Assembly: GCF_001547525.1 (NCBI RefSeq)
Contig: NZ_CM003768.1
Coordinates: forward strand, 2,790,001-2,854,000
Reading direction: 5' to 3'
From: Burkholderia anthina
GTDB taxonomy: Bacteria > Pseudomonadota > Gammaproteobacteria > Burkholderiales > Burkholderiaceae
DNA length: 64,000 nucleotides
Shown: piece by piece, positions 57,976 through 64,000 of the stretch
Position numbering within the stretch: the stretch's first letter is position 1
Layout of the letters: each line of letters begins with the position of its first letter
Translations under genes and position numbers: made by a program
Notes under the pieces: generated by a model
The model's database searches: none
What the model saw: only the letters and a program-made list of their open reading frames with translations
Told to the model about the DNA's origin: nothing

Positions 57976-59985
57976 ATGAGCGAGCAGGCGGCGGTGTCGC
58001 CCGCGGGCGGCGCGCCGCGCGGCGGCCCGGGCATCGATGCGGAGCCCTATGACACAATAGGCGATCCGCATCGTCAGGAAGCCTCGACCGTGACGCGCCG
58101 CCTGCTCATCCTCGTCGTGCTCGCCGCCGCGCTCGCCGCGGCGTGCGCGCTGACGTGGACGATCACCTGGCAGCGCGGCGTCGCCGAGCTGCAGCGCAAT
58201 GCCGCGGTGCGCGTCGATCGCACCACCAACGCGCTCAAGAGCACGCTCGACCGCTACGAATCGCTGCCTTATCTGCTCGGCAGCCATCCGTACGTGCAGG
58301 ATCTGCTCGCCGAGCCGAAGCGCGCCGACTACACCGCGCGCGTCAACCGCTATCTCGAAGACCTCAACGAGCACGCGCACGCGACCGTCACCTACGTGAT
58401 CGGCGCGGACGGCCTGTGCGTCGCCGCCAGCAACTGGCGCGCGCCCGACAGCTTCGTCGGGATCGAATACCGTTTCCGCCCGTATTTCGTCGATGCGATG
58501 AACGGCCGGGTCGGCCGCTTCTTCGGGATCGGCACGATCTCGCGCGACCCCGGCTACTACATCTCGCAGCCGGTGTGGCGCGACGGCAGGATCGCGGGCG
58601 TCGTCGTCGTGAAGCTCAATCTCGAATGGTTCCAGGGCGCCGATGCGTCGGAGCCGCTCGTCGTCGCGGACGATCACGGCGTCGTGTTCCTGTCGTCGGT
58701 GCCCGCATGGAAGTACCACACGCTGCGCCCGCTCACGGGGCCCGTCGCCGCGTCGATCTACGAAACGCGCCAGTACGCGCAGCAACCGGTCACGCCGCTG
58801 CCGCTGCGCGTCGAGCAGACGCTCGGCGCCGATGCGGAAATCGTGCGCCTCGGCGCCGGCCGGCGCGCGCCGCGCTTTCTCGCCAGCAAGCGCCGGATCG
58901 GCGAGCCCGACTGGCTGCTCGTCACGCTCGCGCCGATCGCGCCGATCGATGCCGACGCGCGCAACGCGACGATCGTCACCGGCTTCGGCTTCGTGTCGGT
59001 CGCGCTGCTCGCGTTCTACTGGCGGATGCGCCGTGCCCGCGTGCGCGAAATGATCCGTGGCCGCGCGCTGCTGCAGCAGGCGTACGCGGAACTGAACCGG
59101 CGCGTCGAGGAGCGTACGGCCGATTTGTCTGAAGCGAACGAGCAGTTGCAGAAGGAAGTCGGCGACCGGATCCGCGCGGAGCAGGAGCTGCGCGCCGCGC
59201 ACGACGAACTGATCCAGGCGAGCAAGCTCGCCGCGCTCGGCCAGATGGCGGCCGGCATCACGCATGAACTGAACCAGCCGCTCGCGGCGCTGCGCAGCTT
59301 CTCGGACAACACGCGCGTGCTGCTCGATCGCGGCGAGCAGGCCGCCGCGCGCGAGAATCTCGAGGCGATCGCCGCGCTCACCGAGCGGATGGGCAAGATC
59401 ACGAACCAGTTGAAGCTGTTCGTCGGCCGCGCGAAGCCGCGCAACGAGCAGGCGCTCGTCGTGCGTGCGCTGCGCAGCGTGCTGTCGCTGCTCGACGAGC
59501 GCCTGCGCGGCGTCGCGCTCACGCTGACGCTGCAGGATGCCACCGTGTCGCCCGCGCGGGATGCGCCGCTCGATCTGGCGCGCGACTATCCCGAACTCGT
59601 CGCGCGCTGCGAGGACCTGCGCCTCGAACAGGTGCTGATCAACCTGCTCGGCAACGCGCTCGACGCGGTGGCCGGCGTCGCGGCGCCGGCCATCGAGGTG
59701 ACGATCGCGGTGTCGGCCGCGACGCTCGCGGTCGAGGTGCGCGACAACGGCTCCGGCATCGCGCCCGATTTGCTGCCGCGCCTGTTCGAGCCGTTCTTCA
59801 CGACCAAGGAAATGGGGCGCGGGCTCGGGCTCGGCCTCGCGATCTCGTCGTCGATCGCCAGCGACGCGGGCGGCGCGCTGACCGCCCGCAACGCCCCGTC
59901 GGGCGGCGCGCTGTTCGTCTTGACGCTGCGGCGCGCCCGCACGCATCATCCGGACTCCGTGTCCGAGCCGGCGGGCTCGCATTAG
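57976..59985 (+). CDS. dctB: C4-dicarboxylate sensor histidine kinase DctB
   Basis: A 669-residue (or 631) membrane kinase: helix at about 42-60, a periplasmic double-PAS sensor domain (VTYVIGADGLCVAASNWRAP, FVGIEYRFRPYFVDAM, RFFGIGTISRDPGYYIS are DctB marks), a second helix at about 331-349, a coiled coil, then HisKA with His430 in GITHELNQPLAAL and an HATPase domain (LINLLGNALDAV, GLGLGLAISSSI). Start either ATG 57976, 4 bp after dctA, or GTG 58090, which has an AGGA site and begins right at the first helix. Confidence 0.93.
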   Translation: MSEQAAVSPAGGAPRGGPGIDAEPYDTIGDPHRQEASTVTRRLLILVVLAAALAAACALTWTITWQRGVAELQRNAAVRVDRTTNALKSTLDRYESLPYLLGSHPYVQDLLAEPKRADYTARVNRYLEDLNEHAHATVTYVIGADGLCVAASNWRAPDSFVGIEYRFRPYFVDAMNGRVGRFFGIGTISRDPGYYISQPVWRDGRIAGVVVVKLNLEWFQGADASEPLVVADDHGVVFLSSVPAWKYHTLRPLTGPVAASIYETRQYAQQPVTPLPLRVEQTLGADAEIVRLGAGRRAPRFLASKRRIGEPDWLLVTLAPIAPIDADARNATIVTGFGFVSVALLAFYWRMRRARVREMIRGRALLQQAYAELNRRVEERTADLSEANEQLQKEVGDRIRAEQELRAAHDELIQASKLAALGQMAAGITHELNQPLAALRSFSDNTRVLLDRGEQAAARENLEAIAALTERMGKITNQLKLFVGRAKPRNEQALVVRALRSVLSLLDERLRGVALTLTLQDATVSPARDAPLDLARDYPELVARCEDLRLEQVLINLLGNALDAVAGVAAPAIEVTIAVSAATLAVEVRDNGSGIAPDLLPRLFEPFFTTKEMGRGLGLGLAISSSIASDAGGALTARNAPSGGALFVLTLRRARTHHPDSVSEPAGSH

Positions 59986-60082
59986 CCTGGACGGGCGGCA
60001 GGATGCAGGCCCGGTCGGCGACGACCGGCATCAACGAGAGCCGCGCGGGCGCCGCGCGGCCTGTCAGGAGCAAGTGACCAAG

Positions 60083-61435
<1,353 letters not shown>

Positions 61436-61440
61436 AAAGC

Positions 61441-61466
61441 AAACGGACCGCGGTGCGGTCCGTTTT
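61441..61466. terminator. Bidirectional terminator between dctD and tlpA-like gene
   Basis: AAACGGACCGC, GGT loop, GCGGTCCGTTT: 11-bp perfect arms with A-run and T-run on both sides, in the convergent gap. Confidence 0.92.
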
Positions 61467-61506
61467 GCGGAGCAGGGCGCGGTGTGCGGCCCTGCGAGTC
61501 CGGCGC

Positions 61507-62043
61507 TCAGGCCGCGTTGCCGTCGAGCGCCTTCTTGAGCAGCGCGTCGAGTTCCGCGAATTGCGGCGCGCCGACGTAGCGCTTCAGGATCTTGCCGTCC
61601 TTGTCGACGACGAAGGTCGTCGGCGTGAGCTGCACGTTGCCGAACTGCTTCGCGACGCTGCCGTCGTCGAGCGCGACCTTGAACGGCAACTGGCGCGTCT
61701 GCGCGTAGTTCGCGACGTACATCGGCGGATCGTAGTTCATCGCGACCGCGACGAATTCCAGCCCCTGACCCTTGAAGCGATTGTAGGTATCGACCATCTG
61801 CGGCATTTCCTGCATGCAGGTCGCGCAGCTCGTCGCCCAGAAGTTCACGAGATAGACCTTGCCCTTCAGGTCGCCGGCGGTCGAGACCTTCTGGCCCGAC
61901 AGCAGCGTGAAGGTTGCGTCCGGCACGCTGGACTTGCCGTTGAACGCGAAGAAGCCGGCGACGGCGATCGCCGCGACGACGGCGGCCGCGACGAGGTAGC
62001 GCACGGGGCCGGCACTGCGGCGGGTGGAAGGCGTGGTGTTCAT
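61507..62043 (-). CDS. TlpA/ResA-family thiol-disulfide oxidoreductase
   Basis: A 178-residue membrane-anchored thioredoxin-like protein: helix YLVAAAVVAAIAVAGFFAF (about 16-34), then a redoxin domain with CxxC in WATSCATCMQEMP and the cis-Pro loop LTPTTFVVD. Proteins of this type reduce cytochrome c apoproteins or other periplasmic thiols. It is separate from dsbA at 4927. Confidence 0.9.
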   Translation of the reverse strand: MNTTPSTRRSAGPVRYLVAAAVVAAIAVAGFFAFNGKSSVPDATFTLLSGQKVSTAGDLKGKVYLVNFWATSCATCMQEMPQMVDTYNRFKGQGLEFVAVAMNYDPPMYVANYAQTRQLPFKVALDDGSVAKQFGNVQLTPTTFVVDKDGKILKRYVGAPQFAELDALLKKALDGNAA

Positions 62044-62071
62044 CTGGTGCTCTCGGAGTCGATGACGCGGA

Positions 62072-62105
62072 TCGATGCAAACGACGTCGATGCAAACGAC
62101 GTCGA
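62072..62105. repeat. 15-bp tandem repeat upstream of the tlpA-like gene
   Basis: TCGATGCAAACGACG at 62072-62086 and 62087-62101, followed by TCGA. It lies 29 bp upstream of the minus-strand start 62043, where promoter or leader sequence would be. Confidence 0.9.
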
Positions 62106-62180
62106 AATTCGGCGCTCATTTTAGCGCGAATGCGGCGCGCGCACCGGCGGCGGCCTGCATCCCGGTTTTCGGGTTCGGCG

Positions 62181-62186
62181 GATAAT
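62181..62186 (+). promoter_or_regulatory. -10 element of the lipoprotein gene
   Basis: GATAAT in the context GGATAATGGCCC, 30 bp before ATG 62216. It places transcription start near 62193 and so supports ATG 62216 over TTG 62195. Confidence 0.5.
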
Positions 62187-62215
62187 GGCCCTTTTTGCCT
62201 GCCGCGATCCACGCC

Positions 62216-62788
62216 ATGCCGAAGGAATTCATCGATTCGTTGCGCCCCCTTTTTCGTCCGCTGCGACACTTCGCCGCGCTGGCCTGCCTGAGCGCCACCC
62301 TGGCCGCGTGCTCGCCGTCGTACGACTGGCGCACGCTGCACAACGATGCCGGCTATACGATCGACCTGCCGGCGAAGCCGACCGTCGAGGAGCAGCCGGT
62401 GGTGCTCGGCGGCACGTCGATGCCGATGCGGATGCAGGCCGCGCACGTCGACGGCGCGGTATTCGCGGTCGGCACGCTGACGCTGCCCGACGATCGCGAC
62501 GACACGCGCCGCGCGGCGCTCGAATTCCTGCGCGCCGGGCTGTCGCGCAACCTCGACGGCGCGCCGCGGACGGCGGCAGTGCCGGTGCCGCTCGCGGCCG
62601 GCGGCGCGGTGAGCGGGGTCGAGCTGCGCATCGCGGGCGCGGCCGCCGGCGGCGATCGTGCCCGCAAGACGATCATCGCGCGGCTCGCCGCGCGCGGCCG
62701 GCACGCGTATCAGGCCGTCGTGATCGCCGACGGGCCGCTCGCGCAGGAGCAGCTCGACCAGTTTTTCGGCTCGTTCAAACTCGATTGA
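62216..62788 (+). CDS. Hypothetical lipoprotein
   Basis: A 190-residue protein with a signal peptide and lipobox LAAC (CLSATLAACSPSYDW), then a beta-rich domain (YTIDLPAKPTVEEQPVVLGG, MPMRMQAAHVDGAVFAVGTL) and a C-terminal helix (LAQEQLDQFFGSFKL). It resembles the small lipoproteins of unknown function common in Burkholderiales. It is monocistronic and convergent to comM. Confidence 0.8.
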   Translation: MPKEFIDSLRPLFRPLRHFAALACLSATLAACSPSYDWRTLHNDAGYTIDLPAKPTVEEQPVVLGGTSMPMRMQAAHVDGAVFAVGTLTLPDDRDDTRRAALEFLRAGLSRNLDGAPRTAAVPVPLAAGGAVSGVELRIAGAAAGGDRARKTIIARLAARGRHAYQAVVIADGPLAQEQLDQFFGSFKLD

Positions 62789-63121
62789 CGACGGCCGGCG
62801 AGGGCGCTCAGACACGCTGCGACAACTGAAAGTTCATTCGCAGCTTTCGACGCTAATCGCCGGATTTTGCGAGGGTTTTTCGACTATCCACAGCGCATGT
62901 GGATAACTTTGTTGAAAAGTCGCGCGTATCTCCCGCAGAGCCGCGCCGGCCGGCCTTCCGGCCCGTTTGGTCGCCCGTTCGCCCTTTGAGAAAAATCAAT
63001 CAAAACAATGGGATACGAATTCCGTCCGGCAAACGCCGCGGCGAGCCGCGATCCGGGGCCGGATTCGCGAAATTGTGCATAAGTCAAGTCTTGACAGCCT
63101 GATTTTGTCCTCCTCGCGCGC
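62789..63121. other. Gene-free convergent interval with DnaA-box-like sites
   Basis: A 333-bp stretch between two converging genes. It holds CTATCCACA (62884-62892) facing TGTGGATAA (62898-62906), the latter a perfect reverse-strand DnaA box, and TGTGCATAA (63074-63082), another match to the TTATNCACA consensus. An A/T-rich segment lies between (62990-63030), and a palindrome GTCAAG-T-CTTGAC at 63083-63095. No gene or terminator T-run was seen. Confidence 0.6.
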
Positions 63122-64000
63122 TCACAGCGCCGTCAACGCGCGCCGGTAGCGGATCGCCTCGGCGATCTGCGCGGCCGTCGGCAGCGGGTCGCCGGCCAGG
63201 TCGGCGATCGTCCGCGCGACTTTCAGCACGCGGAAATACGCGCGCGCCGACCAGCCGAAGCGCTCGCCGGCCTCGCGCAGCAACCGCTCGCCTTCGTCGG
63301 TCGGCCGGCACAGGTCGTCGGTTTCGCGGCCGCTCAGCATGTGATTCGTCTTGCCCTGCCGCTCGAGCTGCAGCGCACGCGCCTGCGCGACGCGGGCGGC
63401 CACCGCCGCGCTCGGCTCGCCGGGCGCCGTCGCGCGCGTCGCGAGCTCAGCCGGCGACAGCGCGGGCAGGTCGATCTGGATGTCGATGCGATCGAGCAGC
63501 GGCCCCGACAGCTTGCGCAGATAGCGGGCGGCCACGTCCGGCGAGCAGCGGCAGCGCCCGGACGGATCGCCGTGCCAGCCGCACGGGCACGGGTTCATCG
63601 CGGCGATCAACTGGCACGCGGCGGGGAAGTCGGCCTGCTGGGCCGCGCGCGAGATCGTGATGCGGCCGGCTTCCAGCGGCTCGCGCAGCATTTCCAGCAC
63701 GTGCCGGTCGAATTCCGGCAGTTCGTCGAGAAACAGCACGCCGAGGTGCGCGAGCGTGATTTCGCCCGGCTGCGGCGGATTGCGGCCGCCCACCAGCGCG
63801 GCGGCGCTCGACGAGTGGTGCGGCGCGCGGAATGGCCGGCGGCGCCACTGCGCGGGCGAGAAGCCGAGCCGGCTCGCGGACAGCAGCGCGGCCGAGGTCA
63901 GCGCCTCGTCGTCGGTGAGCGGCGGCAGCAGCCCCGCGAGGCGCGCGGCCAGCATCGATTTGCCGGCCCCGGGCGGCCCGACCATCAGCATGTGATGGCC
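63122..64000 (-). CDS. comM: YifB/ComM family AAA+ ATPase, C-terminal part
   Basis: The window holds about 292 residues; the N-terminal Lon-like part is beyond 64000. Visible: Walker A GPPGAGKS, the RAPHHSSSAAALVGG block, Walker B VLFLDELPEF, the Cys-rich NPCPCGWHGDPSGRCRCS and the arginine-finger region LDRIDIQIDLP, then the Mg-chelatase C-terminal helical domain. ComM drives branch migration during natural transformation. The frame runs off the window's right edge. Confidence 0.95.
   Translation of the reverse strand, partial: GHHMLMVGPPGAGKSMLAARLAGLLPPLTDDEALTSAALLSASRLGFSPAQWRRRPFRAPHHSSSAAALVGGRNPPQPGEITLAHLGVLFLDELPEFDRHVLEMLREPLEAGRITISRAAQQADFPAACQLIAAMNPCPCGWHGDPSGRCRCSPDVAARYLRKLSGPLLDRIDIQIDLPALSPAELATRATAPGEPSAAVAARVAQARALQLERQGKTNHMLSGRETDDLCRPTDEGERLLREAGERFGWSARAYFRVLKVARTIADLAGDPLPTAAQIAEAIRYRRALTAL

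Noticed and set aside
62884..63095. Replication origin oriC
   Set aside because: Only three DnaA-like boxes, no 13-mer array, and none of the usual origin neighbours (dnaA, dnaN, gyrB, rpmH, parAB). Kept only as a possible DnaA-binding site.

Overview
The window is a continuous, gene-dense, high-GC stretch (most genes 65-73% G+C, strong G/C third-position bias) that reads as the large chromosome of a Burkholderia, most likely the Burkholderia cepacia complex. Pointers are the argS / SPOR / dsbA / SDR order, the split cobalamin-dependent methionine synthase, DUF3567 and DUF1840 proteins, PhaM, the separate birA-coaX pair next to rfaE2, the dat-ybeD-lipB-lipA order and the dctA-dctB-dctD locus. 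No rRNA, tRNA, CRISPR array, prophage or insertion sequence was seen. Genus and replicon are inferred from gene content only.

Layout. 1-6,535: end of a metallo-beta-lactamase-fold hydrolase, an ABC-F ATPase, an orphan peptide-binding protein, then the minus-strand group SDR, dsbA and a SPOR-domain protein. 6,656-15,849: argS, a DUF1840 gene, methionine synthase as two genes (9,079-12,914), DUF3567, a TonB-like DUF3108 envelope protein and an IclR regulator. 15,979-21,991: a fumarylacetoacetate hydrolase-family gene facing the IclR gene, an enoyl-CoA hydratase-like gene, phaM, a patatin-like lipase, a diiron ferritin-like gene with a long structured leader, and rfaE2. 22,008-24,169: a small membrane protein, coaX and birA. 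24,170-26,213: a low-GC island with a PAAR spike protein, a Tae4-type peptidoglycan amidase and a small membrane protein that is the candidate immunity factor. 26,376-34,486: Sel1-repeat protein plus CpdB-like nucleotidase, then an Mla-type lipid transport operon (permease, ATPase, MCE protein, lipoprotein) and a VanZ-like protein. 34,631-42,036: ferredoxin-like protein, alpha/beta hydrolase, D,D-carboxypeptidase, D-amino acid aminotransferase, ybeD, a LysR/DUF2917 pair, lipB and lipA. 42,227-46,976: tauABC and a lipoprotein gamma-glutamyltransferase. 47,072-54,059: a LysR gene facing a four-gene fatty-acid/CoA catabolic operon (multifunctional hydratase/dehydrogenase, two acyl-CoA dehydrogenases, a CoA-transferase). 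54,154-61,435: a tandem hairpin-repeat leader, DUF485-actP acetate uptake, then dctA under a sigma-54 promoter with its own DctB/DctD two-component system. 61,507-64,000: a TlpA-like thioredoxin, a lipoprotein, a gene-free stretch with DnaA-box-like sites, and the C-terminal part of comM.

The most interesting non-gene signals are (i) a 49-bp tandem repeat, 2.8 copies, each able to form the same hairpin with compensating base changes, directly ahead of the DUF485-actP genes; (ii) the dctA control region, with inverted-repeat activator site, -24/-12 promoter, an 11-residue upstream ORF and a possible competing-hairpin leader; and (iii) the PAAR-Tae4-membrane protein island, whose last gene is a candidate immunity protein that does not resemble the usual periplasmic Tai4.

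Starts were chosen by hand from Shine-Dalgarno spacing, overlap with the preceding stop codon, signal peptides and promoter position. Where two starts are close this is stated. Functions rest on motif and family recognition from memory; no database search was run.
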